A stretch of 64,000 bases of DNA from Proteocatella sphenisci DSM 23131 (GCF_000423525.1 NZ_AUID01000011.1:1-64000), one strand, 5' to 3'; positions 8,568-17,182 are shown, numbered from the stretch's first letter. Notes: a model not told the origin generated them from the sequence alone. Program-made: numbers and translations.

Positions 8568-9461
8568 TTACTTTGTGACATTATGTCCTCCAAATTCATT
8601 CCTAAGCCCTGCTACTACTCTGTTTGAAAATAAATTGTCATCTTTGGAGCTAAACCGGGTAAAAAGCGACATAGCAAGGACAGGAGTTGGAATCCCTAGT
8701 TCTATTGCCTCTTGTAAGGTCCAAAGTCCCACACCTGAAGAATCTACAACTCCTTTTAGTTTATTCAAGTGTGGATCCTTAGCAAATAGATTTTCACTAA
8801 GCTCCATTAACCAGCTTCTAATTACAGAACCATTATTCCATACTTTGGCAACATCTTCATAATTTAAATCAAATTGAGATGACTCAAGCAGCTGAAAACC
8901 CTCACCTATGGCTTGCATCATGCCATATTCTATACCATTGTGAACCATTTTTACATAGTGTCCTGCGCCATTTTTACCGACATGCAAATATCCATTTTCA
9001 ACTGATATTGCTTTTACGATTGGTTCGATTATTTTAAATATTTCTTCCTCTGCCCCAATCATTGTGCATGCACCATTTCTAGCACCAGAAATTCCTCCGC
9101 TTGTCCCAATATCAACATAATTAATGTCTTTATTCTTTAAAAGTTCATATCTTTTAAGTGTATCTTTATAATGAGAATTGCCACCATCTATAAGGATATC
9201 ATCTTTATCTACAAATTTAATTAACTTCTCTATCATTTCATCTACAGCTTCACCTGCTGGAACCATTATCCAAATAATCCTAGGTTTAGGTAATAGTCCT
9301 ATGAATTCGTATAAATCTGTAGTTCCAACAATTCCTTCTTTTTTGATTAAGTCAGTTGCTTCTGAAGAACGATTATATGCTATTACTTCATATCCATTAT
9401 CTTTTAAATTTAAAGCCAAATTGTATCCCATCTTCCCGAGTCCAATCATACCTATTTTCAT
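8568..9461 (-). CDS. gnd: 6-phosphogluconate dehydrogenase, short (GndA/YqeC) type
   Basis: About 297 residues, the short 6PGDH form. KIGMIGLGKMGYNLALNL is the dinucleotide fold and AYNRSSEA carries the Asn-Arg that usually favours NADP. GGNSHYKDT and VKMVHNGIEYGMMQAIGEG (about 168-186) hold the substrate and catalytic Lys/Asn residues. It decarboxylates 6-phosphogluconate to ribulose-5-phosphate. The ATG at 9461 with GGAGGG upstream is preferred over the in-frame ATG at 9500, which would add 13 atypical residues. It is the first gene of the minus-strand operon. Confidence 0.92.
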   Translation of the reverse strand: MKIGMIGLGKMGYNLALNLKDNGYEVIAYNRSSEATDLIKKEGIVGTTDLYEFIGLLPKPRIIWIMVPAGEAVDEMIEKLIKFVDKDDILIDGGNSHYKDTLKRYELLKNKDINYVDIGTSGGISGARNGACTMIGAEEEIFKIIEPIVKAISVENGYLHVGKNGAGHYVKMVHNGIEYGMMQAIGEGFQLLESSQFDLNYEDVAKVWNNGSVIRSWLMELSENLFAKDPHLNKLKGVVDSSGVGLWTLQEAIELGIPTPVLAMSLFTRFSSKDDNLFSNRVVAGLRNEFGGHNVTK

Positions 9462-9688
9462 ACTATTGCCCTCCATAGTTTGTGTTTTAAAAATATTCAC
9501 ATGTTAACTAAGTAATACCCTTTAATAAAGCGCATTAACAAAGCTGGACAATCTTGTGTAAAATTCAAAAAATAAATATCTACAGATTTTTCTAGAAAGA
9601 TTTCATTGATTCTCTAAAATGGATAGGTTACACTAATCCTATGTGATAAGAAATTTGGCATAGGAAGAAATTAGAGAGGAATTCATAT

Positions 9689-11038
9689 ATGATTAACGAA
9701 ATGGCTGTTCAAGGGAGTGCTTTTTACAGTGTAGATTTTGATAAAGTAAGATATATTAAAAATGGAATATTTTGTGTAAATGACAAAGGTTATATAGATG
9801 GAGTGTATGAAGAAGGTGATGAAGACTATAGTTTGATTAGACTTAAGTACTTAGAAAAAGGGAAGTTGAAAGTACTATCTGATACTGAAGTAATGCTTCC
9901 AGGATTTGTAGATTTACACATTCATGCTTCTCAATGGCCACAGGCGGGACTTGCTTTAGATAGGCCGCTGGAAATATGGCTTGGTGAATACACTTTCCCT
10001 TTAGAATCAAGGTATAGAAATTTGGATTTTGCCAACGAAGTTTATCGTGATGTTGTAAGTTCTACACTTAAATATGGAACAACTACAGCTTTATACTTTG
10101 CGACTGTAGACAGAGAACCATCTGTACTGTTAGCAAAAATATGTGGAGAACTAGGTCAACGTGGTTTAGTTGGTAAGGTGGCTATGGATAATCCAGAAAG
10201 TACTCCAGAGTTCTGTAGAGATAACTCTCCAAAAGAAGCAATAAATGAAACGGAAGCATTTATAAAAGAAGTATTAGAAATACAAGATTTATATAAACAA
10301 AAAGTATACCCTGTTGTAACACCTAGATTTATTCCCAGTTGTACAGATGAAACATTAGAAGGATTAGGAAAGCTGGCCAAAAAATACGATGCTCATATTC
10401 AAACTCATTGCAGTGAAAGTGATTGGGCACACAACTTTGCAAAAGAGAGATTTGGTATAACAGATGCGCAGGCTTTAGATAAATTTGGATTAATAACCAG
10501 CAAAACAGTAGTTGCGCATGCACCATTTTTAGAGCCGGATGATGTGAAATTATTAGCCGATAAAAAAACTACCATAGGGCATTGTCCACTATCAAATGCT
10601 TATTTTGCAAATTCAGTACTGCCTTTTAAAGATTTTAGCAGTAGGGGAGTAAATATAGGGATGGCCACTGATATATCAGGAGGATACAGTCCGAGTATGT
10701 ATCAAGCTATAAGACAGTCAATTATATCTTCAAGGATGCTAGAAGATGGAGTGGATCCTTCAATAAATGGTAAAAACAGAGGTAGAAAAAATTCTGCAAT
10801 AACACTTAACAATGCTTTATATAGTGCTACCGTTAGTGGGGGAATAGCTTTAGGCTTACCTATAGGTAAACTTGAAAAAGGATATTCATTTGATGTTCAA
10901 ATAGTGGATATTGAAAAGAATATTCCTAAATTTTATCCAGAAAAAAGCGAAGAAGATATACTTCATAAAGTTCTTTTACTGTCAGAGTCATCGAATATAA
11001 AAGAAGTATGGGTACAGGGAAACAGAGTTAAATGCTGA
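9689..11038 (+). CDS. guaD: Guanine deaminase
   Basis: A 449-residue amidohydrolase. LPGFVDLHIHASQWPQAG (about 70-87) gives the first two metal His residues and the family WPQ pattern. IQTHCSESDWAH gives the third His, VVAHAPFLEPDD the fourth, and MATDISGGYSPSM the metal Asp. These are the zinc ligands of guanine deaminase, which converts guanine to xanthine and ammonia. AGAGAGGAA precedes ATG 9689. The upstream 187-base divergent region has short inverted repeats (ATAGG/CCTAT and CCTATG/CATAGG, about 9621-9665) but not the conserved purine riboswitch core. The gene stands alone. Confidence 0.9.
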   Translation: MINEMAVQGSAFYSVDFDKVRYIKNGIFCVNDKGYIDGVYEEGDEDYSLIRLKYLEKGKLKVLSDTEVMLPGFVDLHIHASQWPQAGLALDRPLEIWLGEYTFPLESRYRNLDFANEVYRDVVSSTLKYGTTTALYFATVDREPSVLLAKICGELGQRGLVGKVAMDNPESTPEFCRDNSPKEAINETEAFIKEVLEIQDLYKQKVYPVVTPRFIPSCTDETLEGLGKLAKKYDAHIQTHCSESDWAHNFAKERFGITDAQALDKFGLITSKTVVAHAPFLEPDDVKLLADKKTTIGHCPLSNAYFANSVLPFKDFSSRGVNIGMATDISGGYSPSMYQAIRQSIISSRMLEDGVDPSINGKNRGRKNSAITLNNALYSATVSGGIALGLPIGKLEKGYSFDVQIVDIEKNIPKFYPEKSEEDILHKVLLLSESSNIKEVWVQGNRVKC

Positions 11039-11085
11039 TTTATGTAGTAGAAGAATTAAACAGTTAACGAAAGGGGAAGTTCGCG

Positions 11086-12510
11086 ATGAAATTTGATTTT
11101 CATATACTCATTATCGGTGCTGGCAGTGCAGGTCTGGTTGTTGCTTCGGGTGCTGCAGGGCTAGGTGCTAAGGTTGCCCTCGTTGAAAGCGAAAAGATGG
11201 GAGGAGACTGTTTGAATTGGGGTTGTGTTCCCAGTAAAAGTTTTCTAAAAAGTGCCCATGTTGCTGACTATATTTCAAAAGGAGATATATTCGGCATTGA
11301 CGCTACTCTAAATACTACAGATCTGAACAAAGTCATGAAAAGGGTGTCATCAGTGATAAAGTCCATAGAACCCCATGACTCCATAGAAAGATATGAATCT
11401 CTTGGGGTAACGGTAATAAAAGGATATGGAAAGCTTCAAGACCCTCATCATGTAGAGATTGATGGAAAAGTATATTCATCAAAAATCATTGTGCTTGCAA
11501 CAGGTTCAAGTACATCGGTGCCACACATAAAGGGACTGAATGATGTAGCATATCTTACCAACAAAACCGTCTTTGACCTTGAAAAACTACCTGAAAGGCT
11601 TGTGATTCTAGGAGCTGGTCCAATAGCATGCGAACTGGGACAGGGCTTTTCACACTTAGGGTCAAAGGTTACCATGATCAACAGATCCGCGCAATTGTTC
11701 AAGAAAGATGAGCCCGAGGTCAGCCCATTGATGCTTCAAAGGTTTATCCTTGACGGAATCAATATGGAACTTGGTGCAAGGATTGTTGAAATACGTGAGA
11801 ATAACAGTAGGGAAATCGAAGTTGACATTGAAAAAGATGGAAACCTTACTACCATAGTAGCAGACAAGCTTATAGTTGCCCTTGGAAGGGAACCAAATAC
11901 CAAAAATATTGGTCTAGAAAAGGTAGGAATAAGACTGTCTGAAAGCGGACATATTGCTACAAATGAAAAGCTTCAAACTACCATACCCAATGTATATGCC
12001 TGCGGTGATGTTGCCGGTCCCTTTGCCTTTACCCATATGGCAAGCTACCAGGCGGGCATTGTCATTCAAAACGCAATCTTCCCTATTAAAAAGAAAGTTA
12101 ATTATCGTGCTGTTTCTTGGGTTACATATACTAAACCGGAAGTTGCCCATGTAGGATATATAGAAAATCAACTTATACAAGAAGAGAAAAAATACAAAAA
12201 ATATATGGCACCCATTATTGAAAATGACAGAGCCAAGGCTGAGTCGGACGCACAGGGATTTTTGAAAATCCTCGTAGATGCTAGAGGGGTTGTTGTTGGT
12301 GCAACTCTGGTGGGAGAAAAAGCGGGTGAAATGATAGGTCTGGCCAATATGGCCATTGTGAGAAAGATGAAAGTCACCAGTTTCATATCCATGATATTTC
12401 CATATCCCACAGAACTTGAAATTTACAAGACCATCGCCCTTGAAGCCATGAAAGAGGGCTTCAAACCTTGGCAGAAAAATATTGTGAAAAAACTCTTTTT
12501 GCGGGATTGA
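11086..12510 (+). CDS. MerA-like FAD-dependent disulfide oxidoreductase
   Basis: A 474-residue class I pyridine nucleotide-disulfide oxidoreductase. ILIIGAGSAGLVVA binds FAD, GGDCLNWGCVPSKS (about 40-53) carries the redox-active Cys pair, VILGAGPIACELGQ is the NAD(P)H fold, and YACGDVAG the second FAD contact. Near the C-terminus the usual HPT-xx-E catalytic dyad of dihydrolipoamide dehydrogenases reads YPTELE, so His is replaced by Tyr, as in mercuric reductases and related proteins. No N-terminal HMA domain is present. The gene is four bases from a TVP38-type membrane gene, a recurring pairing. Substrate unknown; metal or quinone reduction is possible. Confidence 0.82.
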   Translation: MKFDFHILIIGAGSAGLVVASGAAGLGAKVALVESEKMGGDCLNWGCVPSKSFLKSAHVADYISKGDIFGIDATLNTTDLNKVMKRVSSVIKSIEPHDSIERYESLGVTVIKGYGKLQDPHHVEIDGKVYSSKIIVLATGSSTSVPHIKGLNDVAYLTNKTVFDLEKLPERLVILGAGPIACELGQGFSHLGSKVTMINRSAQLFKKDEPEVSPLMLQRFILDGINMELGARIVEIRENNSREIEVDIEKDGNLTTIVADKLIVALGREPNTKNIGLEKVGIRLSESGHIATNEKLQTTIPNVYACGDVAGPFAFTHMASYQAGIVIQNAIFPIKKKVNYRAVSWVTYTKPEVAHVGYIENQLIQEEKKYKKYMAPIIENDRAKAESDAQGFLKILVDARGVVVGATLVGEKAGEMIGLANMAIVRKMKVTSFISMIFPYPTELEIYKTIALEAMKEGFKPWQKNIVKKLFLRD

Positions 12511-12514
12511 TGAA

Positions 12515-13066
12515 ATGAGGGATTTCATTGATGGTTTAGGAATATGGGCGTCTATTGCATACATTACATTATACATCGTCGCAACAGTGCTGTTTGTTCC
12601 AGGTCTGCCACTTACCATTCTTGCGGGTATCACTTTCGGTCCTGTTTTGGGAACGATTTGGGTTTCATTGGCCTCGACAATTGGAGCTTCCTTAGCATTT
12701 CTCGTAGGAAGATTTATAGGAAGGGACTTAGTTCTTGAGAAATTTGGAAACAGTGATATGTTCAAAAAACTAGATGATGGAATAAGGGACCAAGGATGGA
12801 AGATGGTTGCAATTACAAGACTGGTGCCTCTTTTTCCCTTTAATGCGCAGAATTATGTATACGGATTAACTGATGTGCATTTCAAAACCTATGTATTCAT
12901 ATCGTGGATATGCATGCTGCCGGCAACTATTGGTTATGTATTTCTTGGCAGTGCAATTGGCGTTGCTGAAGGGGATGTCGCCAAGACAATAAGCTATGTG
13001 GGAACCGGTATAGCTGCTTTGATACTCCTATCCCTCGCGGGCAAGTTAATAGGTAAAAAGAAGTAA
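12515..13066 (+). CDS. TVP38/TMEM64-family membrane protein (VTT domain)
   Basis: A 183-residue integral membrane protein with about five hydrophobic segments. The conserved SNARE-associated (VTT) core is visible: FVPGLPLTILAGITFGPVLGTI (about 27-48, a re-entrant Gly/Pro loop), GASLAFLVGRFIGRD (about 61-75) and RLVPLFPFNAQNYVYGLTDV (about 101-120). The family (DedA/YdjX/YdjZ-like) is linked to lipid scrambling or transport and tolerance of metals and oxidants. It starts at ATG 12515 just after the MerA-like gene, which suggests a joint function at the membrane. Confidence 0.85.
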   Translation: MRDFIDGLGIWASIAYITLYIVATVLFVPGLPLTILAGITFGPVLGTIWVSLASTIGASLAFLVGRFIGRDLVLEKFGNSDMFKKLDDGIRDQGWKMVAITRLVPLFPFNAQNYVYGLTDVHFKTYVFISWICMLPATIGYVFLGSAIGVAEGDVAKTISYVGTGIAALILLSLAGKLIGKKK

Positions 13067-13096
13067 TATATTTTTGGAATTAATGAGGTGGAATAA

Positions 13097-13897
13097 TTGA
13101 ATATTTCTTTGATACGCAGTATAAGTTTCGTTGGTGTGTTTATATTTTGTATGACATTGCAATTGATAATACCCAGCAGAAAATTTAAGAAGGATAGATG
13201 GAAATATATGGTATCCAATGTTGTACTGGTTGCCTTCAATAATTTCATCCTTATTTTGATGCCCATTATACCAATTGAAGCCGCAGTATATGCAAATGAC
13301 CTGAATCTAGGCCTGATGCATCAATTTGACATTGGAGTGTTGGAGGTCGTTGCAGGATTCTTTTTACTTGATATTGTAATATATTTCCAACACCGTATTT
13401 TTCACAAGGTTCCTGTATTGTGGAGGCTTCATTCCATGCATCATATTGACCCCATGCTAGACACGACTTCGGGACTCAGGTTTCATCCCATTGAGATAAT
13501 ATTGTCGAATTTCATTAAAATAAGTTCCATACTTGTTCTCGGAATATCACCTGTAGCTGTTATAATCTTTGAAGTGGTATTGAACGGACTTTCCATGTTT
13601 AATCACAGCAATCTGCATATTCCAAAACCCTTGGAAGTTATTTTGAACAAGGTTCTTATAACACCGGCACTGCATACCATTCATCACTCAAAGATTATGG
13701 AAGAAACTATGTCAAATTACGGATTCTCCGTTCCTTGGTGGGACAAGGTATTTGGCACCTTTTGCGCCATGGGAAAATTTCCTCAGGAAAAGATTCATAT
13801 AGGTACTGTACCCATGCCGGAAGAAAAATATTCTTTGTTTCCGGGAATGCTTGTGCAGCCCTTTATATCTTACAAGAACAATGAAAGCTTTCATTAA
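13097..13897 (+). CDS. Sterol desaturase/fatty acid hydroxylase-family membrane protein
   Basis: A 266-residue membrane protein with the tripartite histidine clusters of the family: HRIFH (about 97-101), HSMHH (about 111-115) and HTIHH (about 194-198), plus NHSN between them. These bind a di-iron centre that normally uses O2 to hydroxylate or desaturate lipids. An O2-dependent enzyme is notable in a genome that otherwise looks anaerobic; it may serve oxygen detoxification or micro-oxic lipid change. The start is TTG 13097, as GAGGTGG lies just upstream and no ATG is close. It follows the TVP38 gene by 30 bases and is probably in the same operon. Confidence 0.8.
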   Translation: MNISLIRSISFVGVFIFCMTLQLIIPSRKFKKDRWKYMVSNVVLVAFNNFILILMPIIPIEAAVYANDLNLGLMHQFDIGVLEVVAGFFLLDIVIYFQHRIFHKVPVLWRLHSMHHIDPMLDTTSGLRFHPIEIILSNFIKISSILVLGISPVAVIIFEVVLNGLSMFNHSNLHIPKPLEVILNKVLITPALHTIHHSKIMEETMSNYGFSVPWWDKVFGTFCAMGKFPQEKIHIGTVPMPEEKYSLFPGMLVQPFISYKNNESFH

Positions 13898-13969
13898 AGT
13901 GGTTTTGCCGCATCCAATCAGGAAATAAACGGTGTTATTCATGTTGCGGAGCTTATTTAACGATATAAA

Positions 13970-14013
13970 AAACCTGGGAATCGATGTAATATGAACGATT
14001 CCCAGGTTTTTAT
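13970..14013 (+). terminator. Rho-independent terminator
   Basis: AAACCTGGGAATCG (13970-13983) pairs perfectly with 13996-14009 and is followed by a T run. It ends the 11.1-13.9 kb operon. Confidence 0.9.
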
Positions 14014-14063
14014 ATTTTGTGAAAAAGTGTGTACTTCTTCCTCTTTATTTCGAAAAAATAATT

Positions 14064-14690
14064 TTATTTGAAGCTGCTTATCTCAGCAGCATCAATTCTT
14101 GTAGTATCATGTATTTCATAGTTACTCTTACCAATGGCAAGAATCATTACTGGGACATACCTTTCAGGATCAAGGTTAAAAGCTTGTGCAAGTTGATCTT
14201 CTTCAAATCCTCCTATAGCATTGGTATCATATCCATGACGTCTTGCTACTAGCATAAGCTGCATGGCAGCAAGGCTTGAATCTATTTTTACAATGTCGTT
14301 CATTTCTTTTTTTGAGGCTCTTTCATAAAAAGGAATGAACATGTTCATAATGTCATCTTTTACGTTCTGAGGCATCATACCTTTTTCGACAGCTTCTCCG
14401 TATATAGTTTCGGCATTTTCATAGCATTTCATATCTCCAAAAATAAGGATCATAGCAGAAGATGTATCGTTTTGTCTTACATTAAATCTGATAAGTGGTC
14501 TTAAAGTGTCTTTGGCCTCTTTAGACTCAACTACAACAAATCTCCATGGCTGTAAATTTACAGAAGAGGGGGCTTTGATGGCTTCATTAATCATCTCTAG
14601 CATTTCCTCACGGCTTATTTTAACGTTCTCATCAAAGACTTTAACGGACTTTCTGTTAAAAGCAATATCTTCAAAATTGTTATTTCTCAT
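14064..14690 (-). CDS. Nitroreductase-family FMN enzyme
   Basis: A 208-residue single-domain nitroreductase. AFNRKSVKVFDENVKIS is the FMN-phosphate element, APSSVNLQPWRFVVV (about 40-54) the FMN/substrate loop, and YDTNAIGGFEEDQLAQAF (about 155-172) the late conserved GGF block. It likely reduces nitroaromatics, quinones or halogenated compounds with NAD(P)H. AAGGAG precedes the ATG at 14690. It lies 15 bases downstream of a MarR gene transcribed the same way, which very probably controls it. Confidence 0.85.
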   Translation of the reverse strand: MRNNNFEDIAFNRKSVKVFDENVKISREEMLEMINEAIKAPSSVNLQPWRFVVVESKEAKDTLRPLIRFNVRQNDTSSAMILIFGDMKCYENAETIYGEAVEKGMMPQNVKDDIMNMFIPFYERASKKEMNDIVKIDSSLAAMQLMLVARRHGYDTNAIGGFEEDQLAQAFNLDPERYVPVMILAIGKSNYEIHDTTRIDAAEISSFK

Positions 14691-14705
14691 TTTAGTTTTC
14701 TCCTT

Positions 14706-15119
14706 TTATATCTGGTTTTGTATAATATCCATCAGTTCCATAAGTGCCTTCATATGGTCTTTGTCAATGTTTATAGGAAGATTGCATGACTCGCTGCAAT
14801 GATTCATTTGGCACTTTTCAAGTGTTGATTTACCATAGTCTGTAAGAGAAACAATGACTTCTCTGGCATTTGCTTCATTTCTTTTTCTATTTACATATCC
14901 TTTTGTTTCCAGGATTTTAAGATGTCTTGTTATGGCGGCTCTGTCAATTTGCATAAATTGCTGTATATCCATTTGATTACAGAAGTTATGATTATTTAAA
15001 AAGGTAAGGATCTCATAGCGCGTAAGACTGAATCCTGTTTTTTTTTCAAACTGCTGTGTGAGCTGTTGTTCAATGCTCCTCAATCTGTGCAGCATATTAC
15101 TTAATTCGTTAATTTCCAT
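14706..15119 (-). CDS. MarR-family regulator with a C-terminal cysteine cluster
   Basis: A 137-residue winged-helix protein: TRYEILTFLNNH, then QMDIQQFMQIDRAAITRHLKILE (about 49-71) as helix-turn-helix, and the wing NEANAREVIVSLTDYG. The C-terminal part has three closely spaced cysteines in CQMNHCSESC (about 103-112), plus Cys47, which is uncommon and hints at thiol or metal sensing. It is the first gene of an operon with a nitroreductase. Two palindromes lie in its leader and are the expected operators. A redox-responsive repressor of the nitroreductase is the best inference. Confidence 0.8.
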   Translation of the reverse strand: MEINELSNMLHRLRSIEQQLTQQFEKKTGFSLTRYEILTFLNNHNFCNQMDIQQFMQIDRAAITRHLKILETKGYVNRKRNEANAREVIVSLTDYGKSTLEKCQMNHCSESCNLPINIDKDHMKALMELMDIIQNQI

Positions 15120-15144
15120 TCAGATCCTCCATAATATCTAAATA

Positions 15145-15213
15145 GTTGATATATCAACCGTTGACACGTCAACTATATAAAACTAGTTTACTCCTTGTAG
15201 TTTAATTTGTCAA
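15145..15213 (-). promoter_or_regulatory. Double palindromic operator and promoter of the MarR/nitroreductase operon
   Basis: GTTGATATATCAAC (15145-15158) is a perfect 14-bp palindrome. One base further is GTTGACACGTCAAC (15160-15173), palindromic except at its centre. On the minus strand TTGACA (15208-15213) and TAAACT form a plausible promoter, placing both operators just downstream of -10, where a repressor would block transcription. Confidence 0.7.
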
Positions 15214-15251
15214 TATATTTTTCGACAGGTGAGTATATTTAAACAACATAC

Positions 15252-15280
15252 TTACTTTATCGTACTAACTATGGTATAAT
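15252..15280 (+). promoter_or_regulatory. Promoter of the HxlR gene
   Basis: TATAAT (15275-15280) with a TGG extension and TTACTT (15252-15257) 17 bases upstream. The -10 lies inside GGTATAATACC, a short palindrome that could bind the HxlR protein itself. Confidence 0.6.
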
Positions 15281-15300
15281 ACCGGTAGGTGGTGAAAATT

Positions 15301-15609
15301 ATGGAAAAATATCATTTATGCCCAAAATTTGAAGACGCATTTGAATTATTAGGCAAACGGTGGACTGGATTAATAATAAGAACTTTACTAAATGGACAAA
15401 AGCGCTTCTCTGATATATCTGCGGCTATACCAAATATGAGCGCAAGAATGCTTACGGAGCGATTTAAAGAATTAGAAAACCATGGAATAGTAACACGTAC
15501 AGTTTATCCAGAAACTCCAGTAAGAATAGAATATGAATTGACAGAAAAAGGAAAAGAACTCAGTGCTGTTATGGATGAAATTCAAAAATGGGCGGAGAAA
15601 TGGGTATAA
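15301..15609 (+). CDS. HxlR-family transcriptional regulator
   Basis: About 102 residues, typical HxlR size. CPKFEDAFELLGKRWTGLIIRTLL has the N-terminal Cys and the family KRW pattern. RFSDISAAIPNMSARMLTERFKELE is the winged helix and VYPETPVRIEYELTEKG the wing. ATG 15301 has TAGGTGG at correct spacing; GTG 15289 overlaps it. HxlR proteins with this conserved Cys often sense electrophiles such as quinones or aldehydes. It stands upstream of the pirin and Frm2-like genes, a grouping that suggests it controls them. Confidence 0.85.
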   Translation: MEKYHLCPKFEDAFELLGKRWTGLIIRTLLNGQKRFSDISAAIPNMSARMLTERFKELENHGIVTRTVYPETPVRIEYELTEKGKELSAVMDEIQKWAEKWV

Positions 15610-15624
15610 CAATTAAATAGTAAG

Positions 15625-15659
15625 AAAAAATCCTTTATTTTAATGTAGAGGATTTTTTT
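15625..15659 (+). terminator. Rho-independent terminator after the HxlR gene
   Basis: AAAAAATCCT (15625-15634) pairs with AGGATTTTTTT (15649-15659). The pirin gene then has its own promoter. Confidence 0.7.
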
Positions 15660-15679
15660 AATAATAATTATAATTAGGC

Positions 15680-15708
15680 TTGACTTATAAAAAACTATAT
15701 GTAATAAT
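15680..15708 (+). promoter_or_regulatory. Promoter of the pirin-nitroreductase unit
   Basis: TTGACT (15680-15685) and AATAAT (15703-15708) with 17 bases between them. The leader to ATG 15794 contains AAGTAAT and AAGTAAC half-sites that could bind a regulator. Confidence 0.55.
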
Positions 15709-15793
15709 ACAAACATACCAAGTAATAAAAAGTAACTAAGTTTTAAAAAATAACAATAATAAAAAATTATAGATAAGTTGAAAGGAGAAGTTT

Positions 15794-16498
15794 ATGTTAA
15801 GAAAATTAGATAATAAAAATATGGGCAGATCTGATTTAGGATGGTTAAAAAGTCTATTTCATTTTTCTTTTGCAAATTACTACAATATAGACAATATAAA
15901 TTTTGGGGTTTTAAGAGTAGTAAATGATGATTTAGTTAAATCTAATACAGGATTTGAATTACATCCTCACAGAGACATGGAAATAATATCATATGTTGTA
16001 GATGGAGAACTTAATCACGGAGACAGCATGGGAAACAAAAATACTATTACTAGAGGTCATGTACAATATATGAGCGCGGGAACAGGGATTTCTCATACTG
16101 AACACAATTTTGGAAAATCCACATCAAGATTTTTGCAGATATGGATACTTCCAGACAAAGCAGGACTTACTCCAAATTATGGAGATTATAGATTTAAATG
16201 GGAAGACAGAAAAAATAAATGGCTTCAAATAGTATCGGGTATCAATGGTGATGCACCAATAAAAATCAATCAGGATGCAAATATTCATGTATTAGAATTA
16301 GAGAAAGATAAAGAAATAGATTTTAAAGTAGGAGAAGGAAGACAGGCATATTTAATACAAATAGAAGGCAGTTCAGAGATTAATGATATTGTATTGAATG
16401 ATAGAGATGCACTTGAAATAGTAGAAGAAGATATTACGATTAAGTCAATTGATACATCTCATGTATTAATTATAGAAATGGAAAAAGAACAAAAATAA
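15794..16498 (+). CDS. Pirin-family protein
   Basis: A 234-residue two-cupin protein of the pirin/YhhW group. The N-terminal cupin shows HPHRDMEIISYVVDGEL (about 57-73) and SHTEHNF (about 101-107), which supply the three His and one Glu that hold the metal. Family members bind Fe or Ni; some act as quercetin 2,3-dioxygenases, others in stress regulation. The C-terminal cupin is degenerate in metal ligands, as usual. AAGGAGAAG precedes ATG 15794. It is co-transcribed with the following nitroreductase and lies behind an HxlR regulator. Confidence 0.88.
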   Translation: MLRKLDNKNMGRSDLGWLKSLFHFSFANYYNIDNINFGVLRVVNDDLVKSNTGFELHPHRDMEIISYVVDGELNHGDSMGNKNTITRGHVQYMSAGTGISHTEHNFGKSTSRFLQIWILPDKAGLTPNYGDYRFKWEDRKNKWLQIVSGINGDAPIKINQDANIHVLELEKDKEIDFKVGEGRQAYLIQIEGSSEINDIVLNDRDALEIVEEDITIKSIDTSHVLIIEMEKEQK

Positions 16499-16524
16499 AT
16501 AAACTACCAACGGAGGAAAAGAAA

Positions 16525-17124
16525 ATGAAAAAGAATTTTTATGAAGCAATAGAAACAAGAAGAACACATTACGGAATAAGCAAAGAGGAAATAGTATCAG
16601 ATGAAAAAATAAAAGAGATAATAGAACATGCCGTTAAACATACACCATCAGCATTTAACTCGCAAACGGCCAGAGTAGTAGTATTATTAGACAAGCAGCA
16701 TGAAAAATTATGGGATATAACAAAAGAAGCGCTTAGAAAAATAGTACCGGCGGATAAATTTGCCCCAACTGAAGAAAAAATAAATTCTTTTAATGCAGGC
16801 TATGGTACAGTGTTATTCTTCGAAGACCAGGATATAGTCCAATATTTACAAAAAGAATTTGCAACATATAAAGACAATTTTCCAATATGGTCAAAAGAAT
16901 CAAGTGGAATGCATCAATTTAATGTTTGGACATCTCTGGAATTAGAAGGTTATGGTGCATCACTTCAACACTATAATGAGCTTATAGAAGAAGAAGTAAA
17001 AAAAGAATGGAATATACCGCAAGGTTGGGAAATAAGAGCACAAATGCCATTTGGGAAACCAACATCACAACCAGGAGAAAAAGAGTTTAAACCTTTAGAA
17101 GATAGAGTAAAGGTATATAAATAA
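16525..17124 (+). CDS. Frm2-like nitroreductase-family protein
   Basis: A 199-residue protein of the fatty-acid-repression-mutant (Frm2/YdgI-like) nitroreductase branch. RRTHYGIS near residue 12 replaces the usual R-R-S-x-R motif. HTPSAFNSQTARVVVL (about 41-56), GMHQFNVWTSLELEGYGASLQHYN (about 130-153) and MPFGKPTSQPGEKEF match this branch. It is thought to use FMN and NAD(P)H on nitro compounds or lipid peroxides and is often induced with HxlR and pirin genes. GGAGG precedes ATG 16525 and the gap to pirin is 26 bases. Confidence 0.83.
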   Translation: MKKNFYEAIETRRTHYGISKEEIVSDEKIKEIIEHAVKHTPSAFNSQTARVVVLLDKQHEKLWDITKEALRKIVPADKFAPTEEKINSFNAGYGTVLFFEDQDIVQYLQKEFATYKDNFPIWSKESSGMHQFNVWTSLELEGYGASLQHYNELIEEEVKKEWNIPQGWEIRAQMPFGKPTSQPGEKEFKPLEDRVKVYK

Positions 17125-17132
17125 AGTAAGGC

Positions 17133-17182
17133 AAAAAAAGATCTTTCATTGCAGACTTGTATGCAGTGAAAGATCTTTTTTT
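17133..17182 (+). terminator. Rho-independent terminator
   Basis: AAAAAAAGATCTTTCA (17133-17148) pairs with TGAAAGATCTTTTTTT (17167-17182). The flanking A and T runs make it usable in both directions. Confidence 0.9.

Noticed and set aside
9501-9688. Possible purine riboswitch ahead of guaD
   Set aside because: The conserved purine aptamer core and loop sequences are absent; only short inverted repeats are present.
11914-12765. Long minus-strand ORF of 283 codons opposite the MerA-like and TVP38 genes
   Set aside because: It is antisense to two clearly coding genes with strong motifs, lacks a ribosome site and has no recognisable protein pattern.
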